NCBI RefSeq assembly: GCF_042648505.1
Contig: NZ_JBHRXK010000003.1
Location: 62,001 to 126,000, forward strand
Length of the DNA: 64,000 nucleotides
From: Lysobacter_L cavernae
GTDB lineage: Bacteria; Pseudomonadota; Gammaproteobacteria; Xanthomonadales; Xanthomonadaceae
Direction of reading: 5' to 3'
Positions 17,525 through 26,387 of the stretch are shown here, piece by piece. The position numbers were made by a program, and so were the translations under genes. Numbering within the stretch: the first letter of the stretch is position 1; each line of letters starts with the position of its first letter. The notes below the pieces were generated by a model. It was not told where the DNA came from, made no database searches, and worked only from the letters and a program-made list of their open reading frames with translations.

Positions 17525-18166
17525 TTGAAGCCCACCCTGTTCTTCGATCTCGACGGCACCCTGATCGACTCCGCCGTCGGCATCACCCGTTGCGTCGCAC
17601 ATGCGCTGACGCAGATGGCGCACCCGGTGCCGCCGCAGGACGAACTGCGGCGCTGGATCGGCCCGTCGCTTCGAACCAGCTTCGCACCGCTGCTGCACGA
17701 TCCGGCTCGGGTCGAGCAGGCGGTGCTGCATTACCGCGACCGTTTCGAGAGCCACGGCTGGGCCGAGCACCAGTTGTATGCGGGCATTGGCGAGGCGATC
17801 GAGGCACTGCACGCCGCCGGCCATCGCCTGGCCGTGGTGACCGCCAAGAATGAGCCACATGCGCGCAAGATCGCCGCGCACCTGCCGTTCGGCCATCGCT
17901 TCGAGGACGTGATTGGCGCGACCGAGGACGGTCGCATCAGCGACAAGGACCAGCTGATCGGCGAGGCCCTGCGTCGTCTCGACCTGGCGCCGGACGCGTG
18001 CTGGATGATCGGCGACCGCCGCATGGACATCGAGGGCGCACGCCACCACGGCCTGCGCAACATCGGCGTGCTGTGGGGCTTTGGCGGCGAAGCCGAGTTG
18101 CGCGCGGCCGGTGCCGATCATCTGGCGGACTCGCCGGCGCAATTGCCGGGCCTGATCGCGGCCTGA
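17525..18166 (+). CDS. HAD-family hydrolase, phosphoglycolate-phosphatase-like
   Basis: A 213-residue phosphatase with all four HAD motifs: nucleophile FFDLDGTLIDS at the N-terminus, Thr of VVTAKNEPHA, Lys of ISDKDQLI, and the acidic pair of MIGDRRMDIEGA. The cap region between the first two motifs is helical (C1 type), as in Gph and PpaX. The start is a TTG at 17525 with gaaggaga seven bases upstream; no ATG precedes the DxD motif. It follows pgk by 58 bp and may be cotranscribed. Removal of 2-phosphoglycolate is the family-based guess; other small phosphate esters are possible. Confidence 0.85.
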   Translation: MKPTLFFDLDGTLIDSAVGITRCVAHALTQMAHPVPPQDELRRWIGPSLRTSFAPLLHDPARVEQAVLHYRDRFESHGWAEHQLYAGIGEAIEALHAAGHRLAVVTAKNEPHARKIAAHLPFGHRFEDVIGATEDGRISDKDQLIGEALRRLDLAPDACWMIGDRRMDIEGARHHGLRNIGVLWGFGGEAELRAAGADHLADSPAQLPGLIAA

Positions 18167-18282
18167 CGACGGCCGGTGGCTGATGCCGCCGGGGCTGTGA
18201 GCGTCATCATGGATTGCCGACAAGGCTGGGCGTAGCGTCCGCGGGCGGCCATGAGGCCGCGTCAGATCCGGGAGGCTGCATC

Positions 18283-18504
18283 ATGCGTCGCACAAAGATC
18301 GTGCTCATCGCGATTGCCCTGACCCTGCTGTCGGGCATCGCCCTGGCCCAAAGCGGTGGCGGTTGTCTGGCCGGCTATTACGAGTACCGCAGCGACGACG
18401 GCCAGGTGATCGGCGCGTCGTCGGTCGGCTGCGCTGAAAACTGGAGTTGGGGCCTGCGCTCCGACAACTACGTGTTCCATGCCGGTTGTTCGGTTGCCAG
18501 TTGA
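18283..18504 (+). CDS. Small secreted Cys-containing protein (DUF6289-like)
   Basis: A 73-residue protein from the ATG at 18283, with gggagg upstream. It has a clear signal peptide (cleavage after ALA, about residue 22), leaving a mature peptide of about 50 residues with three Cys. The mature part (GYYEYRSDDGQVIG, then NWSWGL) resembles the small exported DUF6289-type proteins abundant in Xanthomonadales; no activity is known for them. It lies alone between the HAD and pyk genes on the same strand. The resemblance is from memory of the pattern and is moderate. Confidence 0.65.
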   Translation: MRRTKIVLIAIALTLLSGIALAQSGGGCLAGYYEYRSDDGQVIGASSVGCAENWSWGLRSDNYVFHAGCSVAS

Positions 18505-18739
18505 CCCCCAAGAGGAAACGGCGGCGGCACGGGCGGACTCGCGGCCTGCGCCGCCGCTGCCGGTCACGCGCAGCGGCGCTCATCATGCCGGCCGTCAATG
18601 GCGCCGCGTGACCCTTCGGTAGCGCATGGTTGCGGGATCGGAACGCACGACATGAAATCGTGCAGAACCCATCGCGCGCAATGGTCGAGGAGCACGGTGG
18701 CTGTGCTAGCGTGCAGCGGTCTACAGAAACCTGTCTGCC

Positions 18740-20206
18740 ATGCCCGCCAACCCACGTCGCACCAAGATCCTCGCCACCCTCGGCCCGGCCACCGATCCGC
18801 CGGGTGTTCTCGACGCCCTGCTCATTGCCGGCGTCGATGTGGTCCGCCTCAATTTCTCGCACGGTGACCCGTCGTCGCAGGTCGCCCGTGCCACGGCCGT
18901 GCGCGAAGCCGCAGCGCGCGTGGGGGTCGAGGTCGGCATCCTCGCTGACCTGCCGGGCCCGAAGATCCGCATCGAGCGTTTCGCCGAAGGCCGTGTGCTG
19001 CTCAAGGCCGGTGACCGCTTCGACCTGGTCGCCAGCGTCGATGCGCCGCCAGGCAACCTGCGCGAGGTCGGCGTCAGCTACCTCGGCCTGCCCAATGACG
19101 TGCGTCCCGGTGACGTGCTGCTGCTCGACGACGGCCTGCTGCAGTTGCGCGTCGGCGCGGTCGAGGGCGAACGCATCATCACCACCGTGCTCAACGACGG
19201 CGCGTTGTCGGACCGCAAGGGGCTCAACAAACAAGGCGGCGGCCTGTCGCTGGGCGCGCTGACCGAGCGCGACAAGGAACTGATCGGCGTCGCCGCCGAA
19301 CTCGGTGCCGACTTCATCGCCGTGAGTTTCTGCCGCAACGCCGCCGACATGGACGAGGCCCGCCGCGTCGCCCGCGCCGCCGGCAGTGACGCCGCGCTGG
19401 TGTCGAAGATCGAGCGTGCCGAAGCGATCGAGAACCTGGCCGAGATAGTGGAAGCCAGTGACGTGGTGATGGTCGCGCGCGGCGACCTCGGCGTGGAGAT
19501 CGGCGACGCCGAGCTGCCGGGCCTGCAGAAGAAGATCATCCGCGAGTCGCTGGCACGCAACCGCGTGGTGATCACCGCCACGCAGATGCTGCAGTCGATG
19601 GTCGACAGCCCGATCCCGACCCGCGCCGAAGTGCTCGACGTCGCCAACGCGGTGATCGACGGTACCGATGCGGTGATGCTGTCGCAGGAATCCGCCGCCG
19701 GCCGCTACCCGGTCAAGGCGGTCGAGGCGATGGCGCGCATCTGCCTGGGGGCCGAACGCCAGTTCGAGATGGACACCGACTTCGAGGCGGCACCGCGCAA
19801 CCTCGAGCGTGCCGACCAGGCCATTGCGATGGCGGCGATGTTCCTGTCCGAGCACATCGGCGTGCGCGCGATCGTGGCGATGACCGAATCCGGCGGCACC
19901 GCGCGCTTCCTGTCGCGGCACCGCTCGCCGGTGCCGATCTTCGGCCTGTCGCGCCACGACGGCGCGCGCCGGCGCATGGCGATGATGCGCGACGTCATCC
20001 CGCACGCATTCGACAGCCGTGGCCTGAGCGCCCGCGACGCGGCGCGTGACGCGATCAAGCAACTGTTCGGCCAGGACCAGCTCAGTGCCGGGGACCGGGT
20101 GATCTTCACCAGTGGCGACACCATGCAGCAGCACGGCGCGACCAACACGCTGCGCTTGCTGCAGGTAGGCCCGGAAGGCTGCGCCGAGGGTTTGGGCGAG
20201 CTGTAA
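18740..20206 (+). CDS. pyk: Pyruvate kinase
   Basis: A 488-residue enzyme converting phosphoenolpyruvate and ADP to pyruvate and ATP. Visible are RTKILATLGPATD, RLNFSHGD, ADLPGPKIR, the catalytic Lys in VSKIERAEA, the metal site VMVARGDLGVEI and the SQESAAGRYP motif. The C-terminal regulatory domain is complete, ending with the SGD.MQQHGATNTLRLLQV type sequence common to bacterial type II enzymes. ATG at 18740. Flanked by fba downstream and the small secreted gene upstream; the spacer 18505-18739 contains no gene. Confidence 0.97.
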   Translation: MPANPRRTKILATLGPATDPPGVLDALLIAGVDVVRLNFSHGDPSSQVARATAVREAAARVGVEVGILADLPGPKIRIERFAEGRVLLKAGDRFDLVASVDAPPGNLREVGVSYLGLPNDVRPGDVLLLDDGLLQLRVGAVEGERIITTVLNDGALSDRKGLNKQGGGLSLGALTERDKELIGVAAELGADFIAVSFCRNAADMDEARRVARAAGSDAALVSKIERAEAIENLAEIVEASDVVMVARGDLGVEIGDAELPGLQKKIIRESLARNRVVITATQMLQSMVDSPIPTRAEVLDVANAVIDGTDAVMLSQESAAGRYPVKAVEAMARICLGAERQFEMDTDFEAAPRNLERADQAIAMAAMFLSEHIGVRAIVAMTESGGTARFLSRHRSPVPIFGLSRHDGARRRMAMMRDVIPHAFDSRGLSARDAARDAIKQLFGQDQLSAGDRVIFTSGDTMQQHGATNTLRLLQVGPEGCAEGLGEL

Positions 20207-20304
20207 GCGGACAGCCGGGCAACTGGTATTGGATTCCGGGGTGCCTGCTACGCAAGTGATTGATTTGTGGTTGCCAACAGCAGGCAAGGGTGGGAGTCAG
20301 CGGC

Positions 20305-20310
20305 TATAAT
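20305..20310 (+). promoter_or_regulatory. -10 hexamer of the probable fba promoter
   Basis: A perfect TATAAT lies 34 bp upstream of the fba start, in ggctataatcgcggg. The -35 region at 17 bp distance (aggcaa) is poor, so the promoter may need an activator or be read by another sigma factor. Confidence 0.55.
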
Positions 20311-20343
20311 CGCGGGCTTCCCACCGCTTCCCGCAGGACGTCC

Positions 20344-21354
20344 ATGAGCATCGAACAGCTTGCCGAAACCGCCCAGGCCATGGTCGCCGCGGGCAAGGGC
20401 ATCATCGCCATCGATGAGTCCAACAACACCATTGCCAAGCGCTTTGCCGGTGTCGGCATCGAGAACAGCGAAGAGAACCGCCGCGCCTACCGCGAGTTGC
20501 TGCTGAGCACGCCGAAGCTGAGCGAGCACATCTCCGGCGCGATCCTCTACGACGAAACCATCCGCCAGGCCACCAAGACCGGCGTGCCGTTCGCCAAGCT
20601 GATGGCCGACAACGGCATGATCCCGGGCATCAAGGTCGACAAGGGCACCTTCCCGCTGGCCGGCTGCCCGGGTGAGGTGGTGACCGAAGGCCTCGACGGC
20701 CTGCGCGCGCGCCTGGAGGAGTACTACAAGCTCGGTGCCCGCTTCGCCAAGTGGCGCGCGGTCATCAACATCGGCGACGACATCCCGTCGGGCACCTGCA
20801 TCGAGGCCAACAGCCACGCGCTGGCGCGCTACGCCGCGCTGTGCCAGGAGCAGGGCCTGGTGCCGATGGTGGAGCCCGAGGTGATCATGGACGGCAGCCA
20901 CGACATCGACACCTGCTTCGAAGTCACCGAAGTCGTGCTGCGTTCGCTGTTCGGCTCGCTGTACGAGCACAACGTGGTGCTCGAGGGCACCATCCTGAAG
21001 GCCTCGATGGTGCTGCCGGGCACGACCAGCGGCGAGAAGGCGCCGGTCGAGGAAGTCGCTGCCGCCACGCTGCAGGTGCTGAAGTCGACCGTACCGGCGA
21101 CGCTGCCGGGCATCGTGTTCCTGTCGGGCGGCCAGTCCGACGAGGACGCCACCGCGCACCTCAATGCCATGAACCTGATGGGCCCGAACCCGTGGCCGCT
21201 GTCGTTCTCGTACGGCCGCGCCATGCAGTCGGCCGCGCTCAAGCTGTGGTCGCAGGACCTGGTCGGCAATCTCGCCAAGGCCCAGCAGACCGTGTTCGAA
21301 CGCGCCCGCGCCAATGGCCTGGCCGCGCTGGGGCAGTGGCAGTCGGCGGCGTAA
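20344..21354 (+). CDS. fba: Fructose-bisphosphate aldolase, class I
   Basis: A 336-residue aldolase of the animal-type (FbaB-unrelated) class I. It opens with ETAQAMVAAGKGIIAIDESNNTI and carries the Schiff-base Lys in LEGTILKASMVLPGT and the SGGQSDEDATAHLN motif. It cleaves fructose 1,6-bisphosphate without a metal ion. The ATG at 20344 follows the -10 box at 20305. It is the last gene of the glycolytic block and is followed by a strong terminator. The absence of a class II type here is consistent with other Xanthomonadales. Confidence 0.96.
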   Translation: MSIEQLAETAQAMVAAGKGIIAIDESNNTIAKRFAGVGIENSEENRRAYRELLLSTPKLSEHISGAILYDETIRQATKTGVPFAKLMADNGMIPGIKVDKGTFPLAGCPGEVVTEGLDGLRARLEEYYKLGARFAKWRAVINIGDDIPSGTCIEANSHALARYAALCQEQGLVPMVEPEVIMDGSHDIDTCFEVTEVVLRSLFGSLYEHNVVLEGTILKASMVLPGTTSGEKAPVEEVAAATLQVLKSTVPATLPGIVFLSGGQSDEDATAHLNAMNLMGPNPWPLSFSYGRAMQSAALKLWSQDLVGNLAKAQQTVFERARANGLAALGQWQSAA

Positions 21355-21375
21355 GTCTGCGCTGCAGGGTTTGAA

Positions 21376-21406
21376 GAAAAACGCCGGCCTCGTGCCGGCG
21401 TTTTTC
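21376..21406 (+). terminator. Rho-independent terminator of fba
   Basis: Stem aaaacgccggc / gccggcgtttt with loop ctcgt and a T run, 22 bp after the fba stop. Confidence 0.95.
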
Positions 21407-21551
21407 GTTTGGGTTGCGCGTGCATCGTGATTGATGGCTGCGGGCAGTGGGAACGCTCACACGGCCATGACATCCACCTTGTGAGGGCGGGGTAAGCTCG
21501 GCCCGCAGATTCTGGTTCCACCGGGCGTGAGTGCTGGGGAGGGGCAGAGGT

Positions 21552-21716
21552 ATGTCGTCGTCACCATCGGATGCCGGACGCAAGCGCAGGGAGCGCAATG
21601 TCTTCCTGCTGCTCGCCGTGGTGCTGTTCCCGGTGCTGGCGGTCGGCACGGTCGCGGCCTTCGGGTTCGCGGTGTGGATCTGGCAGATGTTCAGCGGCCC
21701 CCCGACCGGCGGCTAG
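21552..21716 (+). CDS. napE: NapE, small membrane component of the periplasmic nitrate reductase cluster
   Basis: A 54-residue protein with one hydrophobic segment (FLLLAVVLFPVLAVGTVAAFGFAV) and the closing IWQMFSGPPTGG that is typical of NapE. The start ATG at 21552 has gaggt close by. Its function is not defined in any organism. It is the first gene of the cluster, six bases before napF. The 145 bp before it show no clear FNR box or sigma70 promoter. Confidence 0.9.
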   Translation: MSSSPSDAGRKRRERNVFLLLAVVLFPVLAVGTVAAFGFAVWIWQMFSGPPTGG

Positions 21717-21721
21717 ACGCC

Positions 21722-22237
21722 ATGTCCGCCACGGTCACACCGGACCTCGTTCGTCGCGCCCTGTTGCGCGGCCGGGTACGCGCGGACCCGATCCATCGGC
21801 CGCCCTGGGCCTTGGCTGAAGTTGAATTTCTCGATGCCTGCACCGGCTGCCGTGCGTGCATCGAGCGTTGCCCTGAGCAGGTGCTCGTGCGCGGCGCCGG
21901 CGGCTACCCCGAATTCGACCCCAAGCGCGGTGAATGCACCTTCTGCGGCGAATGTGCGGATGCCTGCACGGCGCGCGCGCTGGATCGTGCTGTCGGGCAG
22001 CCGCCGTGGCACTGGATGGCCAGCGTCGGCGCGGATTGTCTGGCGCGCAACGGCGTGGTCTGTGTCAGTTGCCGTGACCACTGCCCGGAGCAGGCGATCG
22101 GCTTTCGCCCGGTCGTGGGCGTGGCCACTCCGCAGATCGACAACGCGCGTTGCACCGGCTGCGGTGCCTGCGTGGGCGTGTGTCCAACGGCGGCGATCGA
22201 GCTGCGCGACGCCGCCGCATGCGAGGCCGGGCCATGA
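21722..22237 (+). CDS. napF: NapF, ferredoxin-type protein for NapA maturation
   Basis: A 171-residue iron-sulfur protein with [4Fe-4S] motifs CTGCRACIERCPEQ, CTFCGECADAC and CTGCGACVGVCPTAAI plus a CRDHCPEQ stretch. NapF works in the cytoplasm with NapD, delivering or loading the cluster into NapA before export. The ATG at 21722 lies six bases after napE. Its stop overlaps the napD start (ATGA). Confidence 0.95.
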   Translation: MSATVTPDLVRRALLRGRVRADPIHRPPWALAEVEFLDACTGCRACIERCPEQVLVRGAGGYPEFDPKRGECTFCGECADACTARALDRAVGQPPWHWMASVGADCLARNGVVCVSCRDHCPEQAIGFRPVVGVATPQIDNARCTGCGACVGVCPTAAIELRDAAACEAGP

Positions 22238-22560
22238 CCGATGAAGTGCACATCTCCAGCTTGCTGGTGCAGCACAGGCACGAAGCCGGCATCGCGCTGG
22301 CGGCATTGATTGCCGCCCATCCCGAGCTGGACCTCGCGGTGCAGGCGCCGTGCCAGTGCGTGGTGCTGTGCGAAACCGACGACCAGTACGCACTGATGCA
22401 GCGCATCGATGCCCTGCAGGCGGTGCCGGGCGTGCTCAGCGTGTCGCTGGTCTACCACCACGCCGAACCGCGCGTGGATCTGGACGAACCGATGCTGGAC
22501 GAACCCATGCCAGGCGAGCCCATGCCACACGATCTTGCGACTTCAGGAGCAGGCACATGA
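22234..22560 (+). CDS. napD: NapD, chaperone for the NapA Tat signal
   Basis: A 108-residue protein with the ferredoxin-like fold ([27 protein letters not shown]). NapD binds the Tat leader of NapA and delays its export until the molybdenum cofactor is in place. Overlap with napF (ATGA) and with napA (ATGA) implies coupled translation in tight stoichiometry. The C-terminal tail is odd: three near-repeats of (D/G)EPM in [18 protein letters not shown], probably disordered and longer than in most NapD. Confidence 0.93.
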   Translation: MTDEVHISSLLVQHRHEAGIALAALIAAHPELDLAVQAPCQCVVLCETDDQYALMQRIDALQAVPGVLSVSLVYHHAEPRVDLDEPMLDEPMPGEPMPHDLATSGAGT

Positions 22561-25052
22561 CGATCACGCGGCGGGAATTCATCCGCAATACCGCCGTCGC
22601 GACGGCGGCCACCGCAGCGGGCCTGACCTTGCCGAGCGACGCGGCCAACGTCCTGCTCGAAGGCGACCTGACCCAGTTGAAGTGGGACAAGGCACCGTGC
22701 CGTTTCTGCGGCACCGGTTGCGGCGTCAATGTGGCGGTCAAGGGCGGGCAGGTGGTGGCCACGCACGGCGACGTGCACGCCGAGGTCAACCGTGGCCTGA
22801 ACTGCATCAAGGGCTATTTCCTCTCCAAGATCCTGTACGGTGCCGATCGCCTGACCCAGCCGCTGCTGCGCAAGAAGAACGGCGCCTACGCCAAGGACGG
22901 CGAGTTCACGCCGGTGTCCTGGGACGAGGCTTTCGACGTGATGGCCGCGCAGTTCAAGCGCGTGCTGAAGGAGAAGGGGCCGGGCGCGGTCGGCATGTTC
23001 GGCTCCGGCCAGTGGACGGTCTGGGAGGGCTACGCCGCCAACAAGCTGTTCAAGGCCGGCTTCCGCAGCAACAACCTCGACCCGAACGCGCGCCACTGCA
23101 TGGCCTCGGCGGCGATGGGCTTCATGCGCACCTTTGGAATGGACGAACCGATGGGCTGCTACGACGACATCGAGGCGGCCGATGCGTTCGTGTTGTGGGG
23201 TTCGAACATGGCCGAGATGCACCCGATCCTGTGGACCCGGGTGACCGACCGCCGGTTGTCGCATCCGCACGTCAAGGTGGCGGTGCTGTCCACCTTCGAG
23301 CACCGCAGCTTCGAACTGGCCGACATCCCGATCGTGTTCACGCCGCAGTCCGACCTGGTGATGCTGAACTACATCGCCAACCACATCATCCAGACCGGTC
23401 GCGTCAACAAGGGTTTCATCGACAAGCACACCACGTTCAAGCGCGGCAACGACGACATCGGTTACGGCCTGCGTCCGGACAACCCGCTCGAACTCAAGGC
23501 CAAGCACGCCAAGGACCCGAACGGCGGAGAGGCAATTGACTTCGAGCAGTTCGCCGCGTTCGTCGCGCCGTACACGCTGGACAAGGCGGTGGAGATGACC
23601 GGCGTCGAGCGCGGCTGGCTGCAGCAGCTGGCCGAGCTGTACGCCGACCCCAAGGTCAAGGTGATGTCGTTCTGGACCATGGGTTTCAACCAGCACACGC
23701 GCGGGGTGTGGGCCAATAACATGGTCTACAACCTGCACCTGCTGACCGGCAAGATTTCCACGCCCGGCAACAGCCCGTTCTCGCTGACCGGGCAACCGTC
23801 CGCCTGCGGCACCGCGCGCGAGGTCGGAACCTTCAGCCATCGCCTGCCGGCCGACATGGTGGTGACCAATCCCGAGCATCGCAAACACAGCGAGGAGATC
23901 TGGAAGATCCCGCACGGGACCATCCACGACCAGCCCGGCTACCACGCGGTCGAGCAGAACCGCGCGCTCAAGGACGGCAAGCTCAACGCTTACTGGGTGC
24001 AGGTCAACAACAACATGCAGGCCGCGGCGAACCTGATGCAGGAGACGTACCCGGGTTATCGCAACCCGGCCAACTTCATCGTCGTCTCCGATGCCTACCC
24101 GACCGTGACCGCGCAGGCCGCAGACCTGATCCTGCCGGCGGCGATGTGGGTGGAGAAGGAAGGCGCCTACGGCAACGCCGAACGGCGCACCCAGTTCTGG
24201 CACCAGCTGGTCAAGGCGCCGGGCGAGGCGCGCTCGGACCTGTGGCAGCTGATGGAGTTCTCCAAGCGTTTCACCACCGACGAGTGCTGGACCGCGCAGA
24301 CGCTGGCGGCCAACCCGCAGTTCAAGGGCAAGACCTTGTTCGAGGTGCTGTTCAAGAACGGCAAGGTCGACCGCTTCCCGGTGACCGAGATCGAGAAGGG
24401 TTACGCCAACGACGAGTCCGCGGCGTTCGGCTTCTACGTGCAGAAGGGCCTGTTCGAGGAGTACGCCGAGTTCGGTCGCGGTCACGGCCACGATCTGGCG
24501 CCGTTCGATACCTACCACCGCGAGCGCGGCCTGCGCTGGCCGGTGGTGAAAGGCAAGGAAACGCTGTGGCGTTACCGCGAAGGCACCGACCCCTATGTCA
24601 AGCCGGGCAGCGGTTTCCAGTTCTACGGCAACCCCGATGGCCGCGCGGTGATCTGGGCCTTGCCGTACGAGCCGCCGCCGGAAATGCCGGATGCCGATTT
24701 CGACCTGTGGCTGGTCACCGGTCGCGTGCTCGAGCACTGGCATTCGGGCTCGATGACGATGCGCGTGCCGGAGCTGTACCGGGCCGTCCCGACCGCGGTG
24801 GTGTTCATGCATCCCGACGATGCCAAGAAACGTGGTTTCAAGCGCGGCGATGAGGTCCGCGTGGTGTCGCGCCGCGGCGAAATGCGTTCTCGGATCGAGA
24901 CCCGTAGTCGCAACCGGATGCCGCCCGGTGTGGTGTTCGTGCCGTGGTTCGATGCCGGGCAGTTGATCAACAAGGTCACGCTGGATGCGACCGATCCGAT
25001 TTCCAAGCAGACCGACTACAAGAAGTGCGCGGTCAAGGTGCTGGCGGGCTAA
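22557..25052 (+). CDS. napA: Periplasmic nitrate reductase catalytic subunit
   Basis: An 831-residue molybdopterin enzyme reducing nitrate to nitrite in the periplasm. It has a Tat leader ([15 protein letters not shown]), then the [4Fe-4S] motif CRFCGTGC with a fourth Cys in GLNCIKG, the Mo-ligand region with Cys in NARHCMASA, and the C-terminal molydopterin domain ([12 protein letters not shown]). Electrons arrive from NapB and NapC encoded downstream. ATG at 22557, overlapping the napD stop. Confidence 0.98.
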   Translation: MTITRREFIRNTAVATAATAAGLTLPSDAANVLLEGDLTQLKWDKAPCRFCGTGCGVNVAVKGGQVVATHGDVHAEVNRGLNCIKGYFLSKILYGADRLTQPLLRKKNGAYAKDGEFTPVSWDEAFDVMAAQFKRVLKEKGPGAVGMFGSGQWTVWEGYAANKLFKAGFRSNNLDPNARHCMASAAMGFMRTFGMDEPMGCYDDIEAADAFVLWGSNMAEMHPILWTRVTDRRLSHPHVKVAVLSTFEHRSFELADIPIVFTPQSDLVMLNYIANHIIQTGRVNKGFIDKHTTFKRGNDDIGYGLRPDNPLELKAKHAKDPNGGEAIDFEQFAAFVAPYTLDKAVEMTGVERGWLQQLAELYADPKVKVMSFWTMGFNQHTRGVWANNMVYNLHLLTGKISTPGNSPFSLTGQPSACGTAREVGTFSHRLPADMVVTNPEHRKHSEEIWKIPHGTIHDQPGYHAVEQNRALKDGKLNAYWVQVNNNMQAAANLMQETYPGYRNPANFIVVSDAYPTVTAQAADLILPAAMWVEKEGAYGNAERRTQFWHQLVKAPGEARSDLWQLMEFSKRFTTDECWTAQTLAANPQFKGKTLFEVLFKNGKVDRFPVTEIEKGYANDESAAFGFYVQKGLFEEYAEFGRGHGHDLAPFDTYHRERGLRWPVVKGKETLWRYREGTDPYVKPGSGFQFYGNPDGRAVIWALPYEPPPEMPDADFDLWLVTGRVLEHWHSGSMTMRVPELYRAVPTAVVFMHPDDAKKRGFKRGDEVRVVSRRGEMRSRIETRSRNRMPPGVVFVPWFDAGQLINKVTLDATDPISKQTDYKKCAVKVLAG

Positions 25053-25067
25053 GAGAGGGAGAACGAC

Positions 25068-25619
25068 ATGCAGATCAACAGCCGCGTCCTCATCCTCGCC
25101 CTGGCATCGCTGGCGGCGGTGCTGCTGATCGCCGTCATCGTGTTGTTGCTGCGTCCCCGGCCTGAAGCGTCGGCACCGGCCGCATCGGCGCCGGTGGCGC
25201 GCGACCTGCACGATGCGATGCATGTCGGCGGGCAGGTCGATGCCTTGCGCCGTGGCGTGCCGATCGACATGGAGGCCTCGCCGCTGCCGATGGCCCGGGT
25301 CGAGAATTTCGACGTCAAGCGCGACCGGGCCTACCCGATGCAGCCGCCAACCATCCCGCACACCATCGACGGTTACCAGGTCGACAAGCACGCCAACCGT
25401 TGCATGCTCTGCCATGCGCGCGCCAATGCCGCTTCCTTCCAGGCGCCGCCGGTGAGCGTGACCCACTACATGGACCGCGACGACCAGTTCCTGGCGTCGA
25501 TCTCTGCGCGCCGCTATTTCTGCAACCAGTGCCACGTCGTCCAGACCGACGCCAAGCCACTGGTGGCCAACACCTTCAAGGACGTGGACGCGATGCTGTC
25601 CAGCGAGAAGGTGAACTGA
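25068..25619 (+). CDS. napB: NapB, diheme cytochrome c subunit
   Basis: A 183-residue electron-transfer subunit with an N-terminal membrane or signal segment ([22 protein letters not shown]) and two heme c motifs, CMLCH and CNQCH, near residues 110 and 148. It passes electrons from NapC to NapA. The ATG at 25068 is preceded by gagggagaac. The uncleaved-looking hydrophobic segment without a good signal-peptidase site suggests it may stay membrane-anchored. Confidence 0.95.
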   Translation: MQINSRVLILALASLAAVLLIAVIVLLLRPRPEASAPAASAPVARDLHDAMHVGGQVDALRRGVPIDMEASPLPMARVENFDVKRDRAYPMQPPTIPHTIDGYQVDKHANRCMLCHARANAASFQAPPVSVTHYMDRDDQFLASISARRYFCNQCHVVQTDAKPLVANTFKDVDAMLSSEKVN

Positions 25620-25620
25620 G

Positions 25621-26220
25621 ATGTGGCGCCGGACCAAGCTGTTGCTCGCCGAGTTCTGGCAGACCCTGCGCCGGCCCAGCGTGCACTACAGCCTGGGGTT
25701 CCTCACGCTGGGCGGATTCATCGCCGGCGTGGTCTTCTGGGGCGGCTTCAACACCGCGCTGGAGCTGACCAACACCGAAAAGTTCTGCACCGGTTGCCAC
25801 GAGATGCGCGACAACGTGTTCGCGGAACTGAAGACCACGATCCACTACAGCAACCGTTCCGGCGTCCGCGCGACCTGTCCGGACTGCCACGTACCGCATG
25901 ACTGGACCGACAAGATCGCGCGCAAGATGCAGGCCTCCAAGGAAGTCTGGGGCAAGCTGTTCGGCACCATCGACACGCGCGAGAAGTTCCTCAACCACCG
26001 CCTGGTGCTGGCCCAGCACGAATGGGCACGGCTCAAGGCCAACGACTCGCTGGAGTGTCGCAATTGCCACGACTACGACTCGATGGACCTGACCCGGCAA
26101 TCGCCGCGCTCGGCGCAGATCCACCAGCGCTGGCTGGGCAGCCGCGAAAAGACCTGCATCGATTGCCACAAGGGCGTGGCCCATCACTTGCCCGACATGG
26201 CCGGGGTGCCGCAGGGGTGA
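25621..26220 (+). CDS. napC: NapC, tetraheme quinol dehydrogenase
   Basis: A 199-residue NapC/NirT-family protein with one N-terminal membrane anchor ([21 protein letters not shown]) and four heme c motifs: CTGCH, CPDCH, CRNCH and CIDCH. It oxidises quinol in the inner membrane and feeds NapB. It starts one base after the napB stop. No napG or napH is present, so this is the napEFDABC form in which NapC is the only quinol route. The 167 bp downstream to the convergent TonB receptor show no gene. Confidence 0.96.
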   Translation: MWRRTKLLLAEFWQTLRRPSVHYSLGFLTLGGFIAGVVFWGGFNTALELTNTEKFCTGCHEMRDNVFAELKTTIHYSNRSGVRATCPDCHVPHDWTDKIARKMQASKEVWGKLFGTIDTREKFLNHRLVLAQHEWARLKANDSLECRNCHDYDSMDLTRQSPRSAQIHQRWLGSREKTCIDCHKGVAHHLPDMAGVPQG

Positions 26221-26387
26221 GTGACGCTCAGCGCCATCGGGCCAGGCCCCCGATGGCCGGTGATGAAGGTCCAGCGACTTCAACCGGCCGAAATCAACGG
26301 TACTGGGGCTTGGCTACCATCGGGGTGAGGTGGTTCTCGCGGAAGCGACGAACAAACACAATTGTTCTGGGCATCATCTGAGAAGGT

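Noticed and set aside
20271..20310. TTGCCA at 20271 as -35 of the fba promoter
   Set aside because: It lies 28 bp from the TATAAT, too far for sigma70; only the -10 box was reported.
21409..21551. FNR or NarP site upstream of napE
   Set aside because: Only half-site fragments such as ttgatgg are present; no TTGATNNNNATCAA-like palindrome was found.
22452..25637. Very long open frame on the minus strand (over 1000 codons) across napD, napA and napB
   Set aside because: It is the antisense shadow of napA in GC-rich DNA. The plus-strand frames carry all Nap motifs and the antisense product is an Arg/His/Val-rich sequence with no domain.
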